Below, in pieces: positions 1 to 10,162 of a stretch of DNA of 64,000 bases (position 1 is its first letter; the number at the start of each line of letters is the position of its first letter). Origin of the DNA: Lewinellaceae bacterium (GTDB lineage: Bacteria; Bacteroidota; Bacteroidia; Chitinophagales; Saprospiraceae); contig JACJYN010000003.1 of NCBI GenBank assembly GCA_020636095.1, forward strand, positions 1 through 64,000. The letters are read 5' to 3'. Position numbers and translations under genes: made by a program. Below the pieces are notes generated by a model. That model was not told the DNA's origin. It saw only the letters and a list, made by a program, of their open reading frames with translations, and searched no databases.

Positions 1-1
1 T

Positions 2-763
2 GATAACTGTCCGGATATCTTCAATCCTAATCAGTTAGACTGTGATGGCGATGGCATTGGGAATGTTTGCGATACAGACGATGATGTAACTTATGAGCCT
101 ACCAGTGAAGGATGTAATTATAATGTAATATGTAATGGAGAGGAACTTTTCTCTGTTGTGATTCCTGCAACTTCAAAAATAATTGATTATGAAAATTGCG
201 ACCGGGTTACATTCTGTGAAATTACTTTAGAAGAAATCGGTAGGGAATCATTGTTGGCTTCTTGTTTCGAGGGTGTGAATGGAGAATGTTTCGAAGTTAT
301 TTATTGTCCATTGTTTGTACCTCCTAATGGAGAAATAGTCGACCGCGCTGTATGGGAGAGAAATCCGATTGACTGCCCATCAACATTTCCTTCTCCAATT
401 CAGCCTTGCAATCCAGCTGCAGCGGCATCGAGTTTTTCGGTGGATATTGAAAGGGAAGAATTTTTCTCAAAGAGCCGGCCTGGTAACGAATGGAAAAAAG
501 GAGCGGTGAATATGTTTCCCAATCCGAATGCTGGTATATTTAATTTAGTAATTAATTCTACCTGTGAAGCCAATACAACTATCGCAATATTTTCTGTTGA
601 CGGAACTTCTATCTGGAATAAAAATTACTTCCTGAATAAAGGGGCAAATTCAATCGAGATCAATTTGCAGGAAAAAAGAGTGCCAAATGGTTTGTTTTTC
701 CTGGCTTCCTATATTAATGGTAAGTTGGTTTCGGGCAAGCGGTTTATCATTTCAGAAAAATAG
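2..763 (+). CDS. T9SS-sorted secreted protein, 3' part (left edge)
   Basis: The reading frame is open from base 2 to the stop at 763, so the gene begins outside the window. The first ~30 codons hold calcium-binding thrombospondin type 3-like repeats (NxDxDGDGIGNVCD pattern). The last ~80 residues match a type IX secretion C-terminal sorting domain: an MFPNPNAGIFN start, then a beta-rich region ending in the typical GxxxSGKRFIISEK. The product is inferred to be an exported, cell-surface or secreted protein whose C-terminus is removed by the T9SS sortase. The GTG at 158 is only an internal codon and not a credible start. The function of the missing N-terminal part is unknown. The gene is AT-rich compared with the next one. 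Confidence 0.8.
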   Translation, partial: DNCPDIFNPNQLDCDGDGIGNVCDTDDDVTYEPTSEGCNYNVICNGEELFSVVIPATSKIIDYENCDRVTFCEITLEEIGRESLLASCFEGVNGECFEVIYCPLFVPPNGEIVDRAVWERNPIDCPSTFPSPIQPCNPAAAASSFSVDIEREEFFSKSRPGNEWKKGAVNMFPNPNAGIFNLVINSTCEANTTIAIFSVDGTSIWNKNYFLNKGANSIEINLQEKRVPNGLFFLASYINGKLVSGKRFIISEK

Positions 764-797
764 GCTTTCAAATCATATCATGATCCATAATAATGCA

Positions 798-3700
798 ATG
801 AAACTGAAAAAACCTCATATAAATATCTGGTTATTCTGTATATTCTTCTTCTCCCTTGGAAGTTCCACAGCCCAACGCTTTATGGTAGCGGATTCCGCAA
901 TGATGGGTTCTTCCCCCAGGCCTGGCTATCTCGAATTAAATGGTTGCCAGGACAGCATCGCCGGCATTCAGGGCGGTTTGCACCTTTCGGGGTTTACGCC
1001 TCATCAAAACGGGTACATGTATGCATACGCTTTTGATAGGCGTGTCATACCGGGCCCAATACTTGGAACGGGCCTGCAAAGGTATGCCATAGGAGAGGAT
1101 TACCTGGGAGGCTACCTGATCACGCCTTTCAACCAGGATACGACTATAATGGCGGTGGGCACTACTCTGGATTCTCTCATTTACGCCGCCGGAACCGGCC
1201 TTTGGCGCTACAACCCCTATACGGATGAGGAGTTTTACGTCGGGGATCTCCCTCCGGTAATGCGTGCCGGCGGAGGTATGACTTTGAGAGAAGGAAAGCT
1301 CTATATGACAACCGTAGAGCATACGCTTGTGGAGTTGGATACGATCACTCCATTCAACAGCGTCGTTTTGCATACCTTTCCGGACAGCATTGCGCCCATC
1401 AATGCCCTGGTTACGATCCCCTATTCCTGCGACAGCATCATTACGTATGCCTTCTCCGGCCGGTTTGGGGAGCCGACGTTCGTTTATGAGCTCGACTTTG
1501 AGGACTTTTCACTTACCCCATTATGCACTGCAAGCCGGTTTTTTGTCGCGGCAGCTAATTTTGCAGAGATCACGGCCCCTCCCTGCGCGTTGTTTGTCGA
1601 CCTCGACCTGGAGGACAGTTCAGCGCCTGGTTTGGATTTTGCAGCCGATACCGTTTGCTCCGGCCCGGTAGTTATCTCCGGCGCCACCCTCCGGGTATCT
1701 GGCCCTTTCCCGGTTGATTCCATCACCCTGGCGCTCAGCGGAGTGCAGGACGTGGGGTTTGAATACCTTCAGGCAGGCCCTTCCGCCGAAATAATCGTCT
1801 TCAACAATGGTTCTATATCATTGACATTGGCCAATAACGGAAGCGCAAGCTTCCAGGATTTTGAGCAGCTCATCCGAAACATTACTTATCATAATGATGC
1901 GCCGGATATATCCTTCGGGGAGCGTTTCGTAGAAGTTATTGTCCATGCCGATTCTTATCAGGGGGCGCCTTCCTATGCTTTTATCCGGCTGGATAATTCC
2001 CATGTCCGCTTTTCCGCTTCGGTCCAGCCTCCCTGTTATAATGCTTCGAACGGCGCCGCATTGCTTACCGCTACAGGGGGCCAATCCCCCCACACCTTCC
2101 TCTGGCCCGGCGGCCAAACCACCCCTCAGCGCTCCGATCTCAGCGCCGGCCAATACGCCATCACCATCACCGACGCCCTCGGCTGCCAGAATACCGACAC
2201 CCTGGTTGTCAGCCAGCCCGACAGCCTTTACGCATCCATTACTCCTTCCACTGCTTTCGCCTGCGGGAACAACGCTTCCCTTTTCGGCCAGGCGCAGGGC
2301 GGCACGGCGCCCTATTCCTTCTCGTGGGGCCCGGGCCTGGAAGGCGACACCCTGGCCGGCATTAGCGCCGGGGCTTACCAGCTTATGGTGGCCGACGCCA
2401 ACGGCTGCACCGCTTCAGCCACCCTCACTTTGGCCGGGGCGGATAGCATCCTCACCGCTCAGCAGGTGGAGCTGTGCCGGGGCGATACTTTTGAATGGGA
2501 GGGTTCAGTCTATTCCTCCGATACGACTCTGTGCCGGGCCTTTACTTCCGTGGAGGGTTGTGATTCCATTCACTGCATAAACCTTACCGTCCTGGATTCC
2601 TTTTACTCCGAAACCCGGCAATCCGTCTGTTGGGGGGAGCAGCTGGCCTGGGAGGGGATGGTACTGGAAACGGATACTTCGGTATGCCTTACCTACGCGG
2701 CGGCTAACGGCTGCGATTCGACCCTCTGCCTGCAACTTGACGTGGTGGAAAGGGCAGGCGCCCTCGCCGCCTCTATCTGCCAGGGGGAAACCTACCCCTT
2801 CAACGGGCAACTGCTCAGCGCTCCCGGCGCTTATCTCGATACCCTCTCCACTGCTTCCGGTTGCGACAGCCTGCTCACCCTGCGCCTGGATGTATACCCA
2901 GCGCCTGAGCTTTCCATCCTTGCTTCCGGCAGTTTGTGTACGGACAGCCTCGTACGGCTGTCCACCGAAACCGCGGGAGCATACCAATGGTCCACCGGCG
3001 CCGCCGGGCCCTCCATCGAGGTAAGCGAGGCGGGCGTTTACAGCCTCATGCTCACCGATGCCCGGGGCTGCACGGCCGCCGACACCATCACCCTGGCGGA
3101 GAATAACTTACAGGCAGGTTTTACGCTGGCGCCGCCGCGCTGCGCAGGGGAAAGCAACGGTAGCATCCGGATAGACAGCATCCGGGGCGGCAGCGGGCCT
3201 TATTTTATCGGTTTGGAAGGAGGAAGCCTACAGGCGGCCGGGGCCATCAACGGCTTACGGGCAGGCAGTTATACCCTCGTAGCCGAAGATTCGGAGGGCT
3301 GCCGGAAAAGCTATGCGTTCTCCATTCAGGATCCGGAACCGCTCCTCCTGTCCCTGCCCAAAGACACTGCCCTGCGGCTGGGAGACAGCATCCTGCTTCA
3401 ACCCATAACCAATGCGGCCAACCCCGGCATCCGCTGGCGGCCGCCGGATTTTCTGTCCTGCGATACCTGCCTGGCCCCCACGGCCCGCCCCCTGCAAACC
3501 ACCGCCTACCAGGCCCTGCTCACCGACAGCCTGGGCTGCACCGCAACGGCAACGGCCATCATCTATATTGAAAAGCAAAGCGGCATTTACATGCCCAACG
3601 CCTTTTCCCCCAATGAGGACGGCCGCAACGACCGCCTGGCACCGTATGCGGATGGCGCCATCCAGGAGGTTGAGTCCTTTCGGATTTTCAACCGCTGGGG

Positions 3701-3872
3701 CGGATTGCTCTTCGAGCGCACCGGGTTTCTTCCTAATGAAGATGCTTTAGGCTGGGATGGTGAGGTGAAAGGGGAGCAGGCGCCTCCGGGCCTGTATTTG
3801 TATCAGCTTCAGGCCAGGAAAGCAGATGGGCAAGTGGTTCAACTGGGAGGGGAGGTGTTACTGATACGGTAA
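798..3872 (+). CDS. Secreted SprB-repeat protein with gliding-motility (CHU_C) C-terminal domain
   Basis: About 1024 residues from the ATG at 798. An in-frame ATG at 780 is also possible; the frame is open further upstream but there overlaps the previous gene. The N-terminus is a clear signal peptide (MKLKK, then a hydrophobic stretch ending near STAQ). The N-terminal third looks like a beta-propeller-type surface region. The middle contains SprB-like repeats (GGxxPxxFxWxxGxxxxxxxxLxAGxYxxxVxDxxGC) alternating with short cysteine-containing repeats around CDS. The last ~90 residues (from MPNAFSPNEDGRNDR to VLLIR) are the gliding motility-associated C-terminal domain used as a type B T9SS signal. 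Predicted role: large adhesin-like surface protein. GC content is much higher than in the gene upstream. The ligand is unknown. Confidence 0.85.
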   Translation: MKLKKPHINIWLFCIFFFSLGSSTAQRFMVADSAMMGSSPRPGYLELNGCQDSIAGIQGGLHLSGFTPHQNGYMYAYAFDRRVIPGPILGTGLQRYAIGEDYLGGYLITPFNQDTTIMAVGTTLDSLIYAAGTGLWRYNPYTDEEFYVGDLPPVMRAGGGMTLREGKLYMTTVEHTLVELDTITPFNSVVLHTFPDSIAPINALVTIPYSCDSIITYAFSGRFGEPTFVYELDFEDFSLTPLCTASRFFVAAANFAEITAPPCALFVDLDLEDSSAPGLDFAADTVCSGPVVISGATLRVSGPFPVDSITLALSGVQDVGFEYLQAGPSAEIIVFNNGSISLTLANNGSASFQDFEQLIRNITYHNDAPDISFGERFVEVIVHADSYQGAPSYAFIRLDNSHVRFSASVQPPCYNASNGAALLTATGGQSPHTFLWPGGQTTPQRSDLSAGQYAITITDALGCQNTDTLVVSQPDSLYASITPSTAFACGNNASLFGQAQGGTAPYSFSWGPGLEGDTLAGISAGAYQLMVADANGCTASATLTLAGADSILTAQQVELCRGDTFEWEGSVYSSDTTLCRAFTSVEGCDSIHCINLTVLDSFYSETRQSVCWGEQLAWEGMVLETDTSVCLTYAAANGCDSTLCLQLDVVERAGALAASICQGETYPFNGQLLSAPGAYLDTLSTASGCDSLLTLRLDVYPAPELSILASGSLCTDSLVRLSTETAGAYQWSTGAAGPSIEVSEAGVYSLMLTDARGCTAADTITLAENNLQAGFTLAPPRCAGESNGSIRIDSIRGGSGPYFIGLEGGSLQAAGAINGLRAGSYTLVAEDSEGCRKSYAFSIQDPEPLLLSLPKDTALRLGDSILLQPITNAANPGIRWRPPDFLSCDTCLAPTARPLQTTAYQALLTDSLGCTATATAIIYIEKQSGIYMPNAFSPNEDGRNDRLAPYADGAIQEVESFRIFNRWGGLLFERTGFLPNEDALGWDGEVKGEQAPPGLYLYQLQARKADGQVVQLGGEVLLIR

Positions 3873-3908
3873 GTGGTTTGTAAATGATACCCTAAAACTT
3901 ATCTTGGC

Positions 3909-4273
3909 CTGGAGAAAATACCGTCGAATTCCTTATTATTGTAGGGTAAGAGCATGTTTAGGGGCGATAGGAACCAATCTAGGGCAGCCTTCGTTTTCAA
4001 AACATATAAACTCGAAAAGGATAAACCATGATCATCGAAATATCTGACCAGATCCTTGATAAGCTTTCTATCACCAGAGAAGAAGTAAAGCTTGAAGTTG
4101 CAGTCGCCCTGTATGCCCGGGTGATCCTAACCCTGGAACAGGCCAGCAAAATGGCGGAGGTTGACCAGCTGAAGTTTCAACAGATACTGGGTGAAAGAAA
4201 AATTCCCATCCACTACAGTAAGGAGGACTTTGAGGAAGACCTGAAAACGCTTTCACAGTTAGGAAGGATCTAA
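3909..4273 (+). repeat. Copy 1 of a 365-bp inverted duplication carrying a UPF0175 gene
   Basis: The segment from cctggagaaaata through the UPF0175 stop is repeated in inverted orientation at 10448-10812, including ~119 bp of upstream DNA. By eye the copies differ at scattered positions, roughly 10%. Copy 1 is followed by its toxin gene; copy 2 is not. Confidence 0.85.
4028..4273 (+). CDS. UPF0175 family antitoxin
   Basis: 81 residues, the normal size of UPF0175 proteins. These small helix-turn-helix-like proteins usually precede DUF3368 PIN-like toxins. The typical order is visible: a degenerate N-terminal strand-helix, then LTLEQASKMAEV (helix-turn-helix), then KFQQILGERKIPIHY, and an acidic end. 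The stop is 3 bases before the DUF3368 start at 4277, so the two are probably translated together. Expected role: binds and neutralises the PIN-like toxin and represses the operon. A near-identical orphan copy lies inverted at 10448-10693. Confidence 0.85.
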   Translation: MIIEISDQILDKLSITREEVKLEVAVALYARVILTLEQASKMAEVDQLKFQQILGERKIPIHYSKEDFEEDLKTLSQLGRI

Positions 4274-4276
4274 GGG

Positions 4277-4765
4277 ATGATCATTATCAGCGACACCTCT
4301 CCGATCACCAGCCTGCTGGCGATTAACCATATTCACTTATTGCATGATCTTTATGGCTTTGTCACCATCCCTGAAGGAGTGAAGCAGGAATTGCTGCGCG
4401 TGGAGTCCAGGAGGCCGGAAATAGAAAATCTGTTATCGGAGGGTTGGCTCCAGGTTAAGCCCATTACAGACCAGGAGTTATTCAATAAGATATTTGTGGA
4501 TTTAGATCAGGGTGAGTCCGAAGCTATTACCCTAGGATTGGAGTTGCATGCCGATCTAATCCTTATAGATGAAACCAAGGGGAGGCGCATGGCAAAGGCG
4601 TATGGACTTCAGGTTACCGGCCTGTTAGGCGTATTGATGGAGGCAAAAAGCAAGAAGTTGATTCCCTCGGTTAAAGAACTGCTTGACGGCCTCATTGAAA
4701 AGGCTGGATTTTATGTGAAACATGATCTGTATGATTCAGTGCTGAAAGCAGCAGGGGAACAATAG
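4277..4765 (+). CDS. DUF3368 PIN-like toxin
   Basis: 162 residues. It starts MIIISDTSPITSLLAI, the N-terminal strand with the first acidic residue of PIN-like nucleases. Internal acidic positions follow: E around LDQGESEAITLGLE, and D/E around LILIDETKGRRMAKAYG. All are typical of DUF3368. Inferred function: metal-dependent RNase toxin, partner of the UPF0175 protein immediately upstream. The pair looks intact. A copy of the antitoxin, but not of this gene, is found at 10.4 kb, so this is the only toxin of the type here. Confidence 0.85.
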   Translation: MIIISDTSPITSLLAINHIHLLHDLYGFVTIPEGVKQELLRVESRRPEIENLLSEGWLQVKPITDQELFNKIFVDLDQGESEAITLGLELHADLILIDETKGRRMAKAYGLQVTGLLGVLMEAKSKKLIPSVKELLDGLIEKAGFYVKHDLYDSVLKAAGEQ

Positions 4766-5463
4766 TGTAATATGAAGTAGCCACTTCACATCATCCATTT
4801 ACTTTCGTGTTATGGCCTCTATGTGTGAAAGCATACCCCTATCACACAAATTTTTTGCTATATTTCATGCAGAAGAGGTGCTCTGCGCCACCTGAAGCCA
4901 AAAACTTTTAACCCATTTTAAAAAACCAAAAAAATCGTGCTCAAAAACACTGATTATCAACGATTTAAAAACCCCATTCCAGCCCAAGTGGGACCACTTT
5001 GTTTTTAAATCCTTGATAATCAGCTAAATACAGATCAAAAGACGAGGCAATCCAATTCTTTAGTTTATTTTACCCTGTTGATTATCAAGGATTTATTTTT
5101 TCACAACCCCGCCATTTTTACCGCTTTCCCCTATTTCTGACTATTTCTAACTTTTTCTGCCTCTAATGTTTTAAGCTTCTCCTGTGCCCCTTAACTTGGA
5201 TGCTCCGGCTGGGTTTCTATGTGGAGGCAGAGGATGCCTCTGCCTCCAATTGCCTGGTGGCCAATAGCACCGTGCTGGCGCCTGCCGGTTTCCAGACCGT
5301 GAAGCAGCGAATAGCGGAGCTGGGCTATCCTAACATTGAGGTGGAACTATTCCATCGAGAAGGGTCTAAAAATCATTGCCGCTTAACCCTTGATTTTCAA
5401 AGGAATCTTCTGTATTTTTGTTCACTACTATATTTTGTTCACGTTTCGTGTTTTTAGAATAGA
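4766..5463. repeat. Gene-poor region with GATTATCAA repeats and a DDAH remnant
   Basis: AT-rich spacer. The sequence gattatcaa(c/g)gattta occurs directly at 4952-4967 and 5080-5095 and inverted at 5006-5022, so 5006-5022/5079-5095 can form a stem. The stretch 4984-5034 (ggaccactttgttnttaaat...ctaaatacag) recurs at 11823-11873 with few changes. The DDAH C-terminal fragment occupies 5212-5358 and is listed separately. No intact gene is visible. Confidence 0.6.
5212..5358 (+). pseudogene. C-terminal fragment of a DDAH-like amidinohydrolase
   Basis: The translation reads VEAEDASASNCLVANSTVLAPAGF and on through ELGYPNIEVEL, which fits the region shortly before the catalytic cysteine of dimethylarginine dimethylaminohydrolase (NCLxVNxTVLxPAGF...LGYxVIEVDVSEF). 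The family ending with GGLTCLSL is missing: after EVEL the frame runs into unrelated sequence. No start codon or upstream half is present here. The matching N-terminal half lies at 12395-12720, 7 kb downstream on the same strand, in the wrong order for a simple insertion. Interpreted as a relic of a rearranged gene. Confidence 0.65.
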
Positions 5464-6468
5464 ATGAATAAACAAAAAGAAGACATACTGGACACTGCTT
5501 TAACCAACCTCCAGGAAAATACTGGGATTGGAGGCGTTTGGCAGGCCAATGCTCATTTGGATGGCATAGTAGAACTGGAACTCCCTCAGAGCCAGTTGCG
5601 ATTCAAAATAGACGTCAAAAAAGAGTTGCGTGCCTATCAGGTCGGACAAATACAGGATATTTCCAGAAGATTCCCATCCTATCTGTTAGTCGCTCAAAGG
5701 CTCTTCCCAAAGATAAAGGAATCTTTACGGCAGTTGGGTATTGCCTACCTGGAGGCCAATGGCAATATTTTCATCCAGCAAGGCAATATTTGGTTGTGGA
5801 TTGACGCCAATAAGCCCCTAAAGACGCAGGCAAGGAAGAGTAACCGGGCGTTTACAAAAACCGGTTTAAAGGTGCTGTTCCAATTGTTGTTGGACAAGGA
5901 GCTGATCAATGAGCCGCAGCGGGAAATCGCCAGGAAGGCGGGAGTGGCCTTGGGCAATATTCCGCGGGTCATCAATGGCTTGTTAGAAAAGGGCTACCTG
6001 ATCAGGAAGGATAAAAACAACTTTTCCTTCACCGATAGGAAGGCCCTCCTGGAAAAGTGGATGGTTGCCTATGAAGACACCTTAAGGCCCAGCCTGATGT
6101 TGGGCAGGTACCGCTGGGAACCGAAGGGAGAACGCAATCCGGAAGCCTGGAAACAGATGTCCATAGATTGCGGGCAGACACAATGGGGTGGTGAGGCGGC
6201 GGGCGATCTGTTAACGCAGCATCTTCGGCCGGAGGTATTGGCCCTGTATACCAGTGAGAGCAGAAAAGCACTGATGACAAAATACCGCCTGGTCCCGGAT
6301 GAACAGGGCGCCATTCAGGTATTCCGGCGCTTTTGGGAACCTGAGGGCCCTGCACAGGCTACCGTGCCCCCACTGTTGGTTTATGTAGACTTGATGAACA
6401 CCCATGACAAACGCTGTCAGGAGACGGCAGAAATCATTTTCAATGAGTACATCAAAGCAATCTTATAA
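5464..6468 (+). CDS. Type IV TA AbiEi-like antitoxin
   Basis: 334 residues. The N-terminal half has a restriction-endonuclease-like look (FKIDVKKELR, then YLLVAQRLFPKIKESLRQLGIAYLEANGNIFI), as in the AbiEi/DUF-type antitoxins of Bacteroidota. Residues ~130-180 form a winged helix (LLDKELINEPQREIARKAGVALGNIPRVINGLLEKGYL), expected to bind the operon promoter. The C-terminal part (LMLGRYRW, then WGGEAAGDLLTQHLRPE) is characteristic of this AbiEi subgroup. It overlaps the next gene by 26 bp, as expected for a TA operon. Role by family: DNA-binding antitoxin that blocks the nucleotidyltransferase toxin. The assignment comes from sequence pattern only. Confidence 0.75.
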   Translation: MNKQKEDILDTALTNLQENTGIGGVWQANAHLDGIVELELPQSQLRFKIDVKKELRAYQVGQIQDISRRFPSYLLVAQRLFPKIKESLRQLGIAYLEANGNIFIQQGNIWLWIDANKPLKTQARKSNRAFTKTGLKVLFQLLLDKELINEPQREIARKAGVALGNIPRVINGLLEKGYLIRKDKNNFSFTDRKALLEKWMVAYEDTLRPSLMLGRYRWEPKGERNPEAWKQMSIDCGQTQWGGEAAGDLLTQHLRPEVLALYTSESRKALMTKYRLVPDEQGAIQVFRRFWEPEGPAQATVPPLLVYVDLMNTHDKRCQETAEIIFNEYIKAIL

Positions 6469-7279
6469 GGAATTGGCGATTCCTCATTTCAAGGAGGTAT
6501 TCGACATCATTGATAGAGTTCTGACCGGCCTTGGCATCCCATATTATCTTATTGGTGTCAGCGCTATCAGCCTGGAATTGTTGCAGAGTGGCATCAAGCC
6601 GGCCCGGGGCACCAAGGATATTGATTTTGCGATCATGATCGCTTCACTGAGTGAATTTCAAGAGGTAGTCAGAGCCCTAAAGAAAGATGGATTCAACAAA
6701 GTAGAGGCGCCCTGGACAATTTATCACCCAGCCTTCGGCGTCGTGGTCGACCTTTTACCATTCGGAGAGATTGAGCAGGAACATACGGTCAACTTTAATG
6801 AACGGTTTACAGACCTGCATGTCCTGGGCCTAAAGGAAGTGCTTAGCAAAGCCAAACTTATCCCCATTGAAGAAAACTTTGTAAAGATTCCTCCACTACC
6901 GGGAATGGTATTATTGAAACTCATTGCCTGGAGCGACCGGCCGGAAGACCGGCCTAATGATCTTTACGATATACTACTTATCATTGAACATTACTTTGAG
7001 TTGGAATACGACGAGATCATCACCCGCCATCATGACATCTTCCCGGAGGACGATTTTAACCAATTAAAGATCGCTGCCCGCGTTTTGGGCAGGCATGCCA
7101 GGAGCTATATGCTTGAATCCCCAAAAGTGAGCGAACGCATCTTGTCTGTATTGGATCAAAATATTGACAGCCCTGCCGAGTCGGTTATTGCCAAAAGGTG
7201 GGCGCGTCAAAAAGGCTGGAACCTTGAATTCGCTGTTGAACTTTTAATGGAGCTGAAGAAAGGGCTGGTTGAAAAGTGA
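6443..7279 (+). CDS. AbiEii-like nucleotidyltransferase toxin
   Basis: 278 residues from the ATG at 6443; the frame is open upstream but there it lies inside the antitoxin gene. The nucleotidyltransferase core is visible: YYLIGVSAISLELL, then TKDIDFAIMI (the D-x-D metal site) and VVVDLLPFGE (third acidic residue). LKLIAWSDRPEDRPNDLYDI follows, the typical motif of the DUF1814/AbiEii group. Role by family: toxin of type IV TA and abortive-infection systems, transferring nucleotides to tRNA or another target. It is translationally coupled to the AbiEi-like gene. The pair sits inside a 6-kb block bracketed by inverted UPF0175 copies. Confidence 0.75.
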   Translation: MSTSKQSYKELAIPHFKEVFDIIDRVLTGLGIPYYLIGVSAISLELLQSGIKPARGTKDIDFAIMIASLSEFQEVVRALKKDGFNKVEAPWTIYHPAFGVVVDLLPFGEIEQEHTVNFNERFTDLHVLGLKEVLSKAKLIPIEENFVKIPPLPGMVLLKLIAWSDRPEDRPNDLYDILLIIEHYFELEYDEIITRHHDIFPEDDFNQLKIAARVLGRHARSYMLESPKVSERILSVLDQNIDSPAESVIAKRWARQKGWNLEFAVELLMELKKGLVEK

Positions 7280-7419
7280 ATCAAACATCCCTCAACCGCA
7301 ATACCGGCAGTGCCTCCCACTTGATAAACGGCGTGATCCTTCGCTTGTAAGGTCCCAGGTCGTCATAATATGGATAGGAATTTCGATCAATAACTCCTAT
7401 ACTTTGCTAAAACACTTAT

Positions 7420-10162
7420 ATGAAGCCTGCTCCCCCCGACAACCACCTCCATTTATTCCGATCCATTTTTCGTGGCAGGGAGGATGTCTTCGCTATTCGT
7501 TGGGAGAAAGGCAACAAAAGCGGTTATATGCCCGCCTACAGCTACGACCCTTACCTTTACCGCATCCACAAAATGAAAGGAGGCACTTTCAAAAACTATA
7601 AGGACAAAACCTTCTCCAGGCTTACCGATCAGGAAATCCGCAAACACCTCCAAGGAGAGGAGTTCATTGGCATTTATCCCTTACTGAAGGATAATATCTC
7701 CTGGTTTATTGCCGCCGATTTTGACAAAGAGCATTGGGCGGAAGAAAGCCGAAAGTTGATCGCGGCTTGCTCGGAAGCCGGCATGCCTGCCTACCTGGAA
7801 CGCTCCCGGTCGGGTGAAGGCGGGCACGTATGGATATTCTTTGAACAGCCCTATCCCGCCGTGAAAAGCCGGAAAATTTTGATTTCCCTACTGGAAAAAA
7901 CAGGTGGCTTTTCCATCTTCGACAAGGGGTCCAGTTTTGACCGCTTATTTCCCAATCAGGATTATCTCTCCGGCAAAGGGATAGGCAACCTTATCGCTCT
8001 GCCACTAAATGGGCCACTTGTAGAAGTAGGCAAAAACTGCTTTATTGAACCGGAGACACTGAAACCGCATGCAGATCAGTGGAAGTTTTTAGAGGGCATT
8101 CAAAGAGTTCCGGCGGCCCATCTGGACAGAATTTATGAATCACTCAAGCATTCCACACAACCAGCCATAGACAAAAACCAAACAAAGCAGACTGAAGGGT
8201 TGAACATAACATTGAGCAATATCATTAGCCTGAACCGATCCGGCCTAGATGTTGCCTTGATTGACTTTCTTAAAGAAGAACTCAACTTCGCCAATACTGA
8301 ATTTTTCATCAAAAAGAAATCTGGAAGGAGTACCTGGGGGACAAAGCGCTATTTCAACCTGGTGGAGGAAACAGCAGATGAAATTATTCTACCTCGGGGG
8401 TTCATAGGCAAGTTGCTGCGCTATTGCAAAAAGCAAAACATCAGCTTCAAATTCCGGGACCAACGGAATAAAAAATCAGTTATGCCATTTACCTATAGCC
8501 TCACCTTGCGCAAACATCAGGAGCAGGTAATACAAGCGGCTCGAAAGAAAGAATTTGGAGTGATCGTAGCGCCTCCCGGCTCCGGGAAAACAGTTATGGC
8601 AATAAAGATCATAGCTGAAAAACAACAGCCTGCGCTTATTATCGTGCACCGAAAGCATCTCCTGGAGCAGTGGGTGGATCGTATCGAAGCCTTTCTGGGC
8701 ATTCCAAGAAAGGATATCGGTAAAATCGGGCAGGGGAAAGGCAAAGTGGGCAAGCAGGTGACAGTTGCCATGATCCAAAGCCTCTCTAAAAAAATGGCGA
8801 CAAACGAAGCTGCTAATTTGAGTAGCCAATTTGGCATCCTCATCGTCGATGAATGCCACCACCTTCCTGCGAAAACGTTTCACGAAACCATTTCGAAATT
8901 CAATAGCTACTACCAATATGGGCTTACCGCTACGCCCTTCCGCAAATACAGTGACGGAAAGCTGATTTTCACACAGCTTGGAGAAATCATTGCCGAAGTC
9001 AAGCCCCAACAGATAGATCCCTTAAAGCGGGCTCGGGTTGTCATCAGAAATACGGGACTGGAGGTTCCTTTCAATGCCAAGGTTGACCCCTTCGAAACGT
9101 TGTCGAAGATACTGGTGCATGACACCGCCAGAAATAAATTGATCCTGAATGATGTAGCCAAAGAATTGCATAAAGGGAATAAAGCGGTAATCATTACAGA
9201 AAGGCGGGAACACATCCAAACACTTGATCAATTCCTCAAGCAGTCTTATGAAACGGTTACTTTGAGTGGAGAGGATACGGAAAAGAGCAGAAAGGCAAAG
9301 TGGAAATTACTGGAAACCGGGAACTTTCAGGTTGTGATCACCACCGGCCAGTTTTTTGGAGAAGGGACAGACCTTCAGAATGTGTCCCGGCTTTTCCTGG
9401 TTTATCCATTCTCTTTTAAGGGGAAATTGATCCAGTACATTGGGAGGGTGCAGCGCTCAGAAATTAAACCTGTCATCTACGATTACCGAGACTCCAGGAT
9501 CGATTATCTGAACAAGCTTTTCTTAAAGCGGAATAAGTACTACCGTCATTTGGAAAGACAGGCTACCCTGTTCGACGATCCTGCAGATGAACCGCTTCCA
9601 ATAAAATCAATCCAGTTAAACCGCTGGATTAAGGTTCCTATGGAACAATTGGGATTTCAATATGGGGCAATCGCCTTCTTTTACACGGACTCTCAAATCA
9701 GCCGTCAGCTCGAATTCGAAATTGAAAATGATTACATCCGACCGGAGTTTGAGGTTTTGAAACCCTATTTTTCCAAAGTTATTGGCTCTGATAAAGTGGA
9801 AGTAGAGATCCATGCAGAGATTGAAAACGGCGAATTGGTTGCTCAGATGGCGAATTGCCCAGAGTTGGAAAGGATCAACCGGGAGATCATTGAAAGCGTT
9901 AAATTCAGGTTTTTTGATGAAGCCCTTGTTAGATACCAAGGAAGCCACTTATGTCTGGCATCTGGGAAAAAACCGGCAAGGCCTCCCGGACTACCTTACT
10001 GCCATCGATGAAGATCTTGCCACGATCAAGAATAAAGGCAGGCAGGCTTTCCTGGCCAACCAGCCAAAAAACTTTAGCCGGATCATTCACAATTATTCGG
10101 ATGAAAGGAAAGGTTTTATCCTTTGGAGAGAATTACCATTCATCCTCATCGATTTTTCTTGA
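7420..10162 (+). CDS. TOTE-type primase-helicase, frameshifted near its 3' end
   Basis: The N-terminal ~230 residues form an archaeo-eukaryotic primase-like domain (IAADFD acidic site, SGEGGHVWIFFEQP, GIGNLIALPL) of the type named TOTE in conflict systems. A superfamily 2 helicase follows: Walker A APPGSGKT (~384-391), DECHH (~475), GLTATPF (~500) and QYIGRVQRS (~671). The main frame stops at 10011 after a nonsense tail. The adjacent frame continues with sensible protein (EATYVWHLGKNRQGLPDYL...) to a stop at 10162. The switch is explained by one extra G at 9940-9941 (caaGGaagcc). The C-terminal domain is therefore out of frame unless this is a sequencing error. Predicted role: nucleic-acid-directed defence or mobile-element conflict protein. 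The 3' end converges with the antitoxin-like gene on the minus strand. Confidence 0.8.

Noticed and set aside
936..3750. Several 60-210 codon ORFs on other frames of the SprB-repeat gene and of other GC-rich genes
   Set aside because: Low-complexity shadow frames (Pro, Ala, Ser and Arg rich) lying entirely within genes with clear domains.
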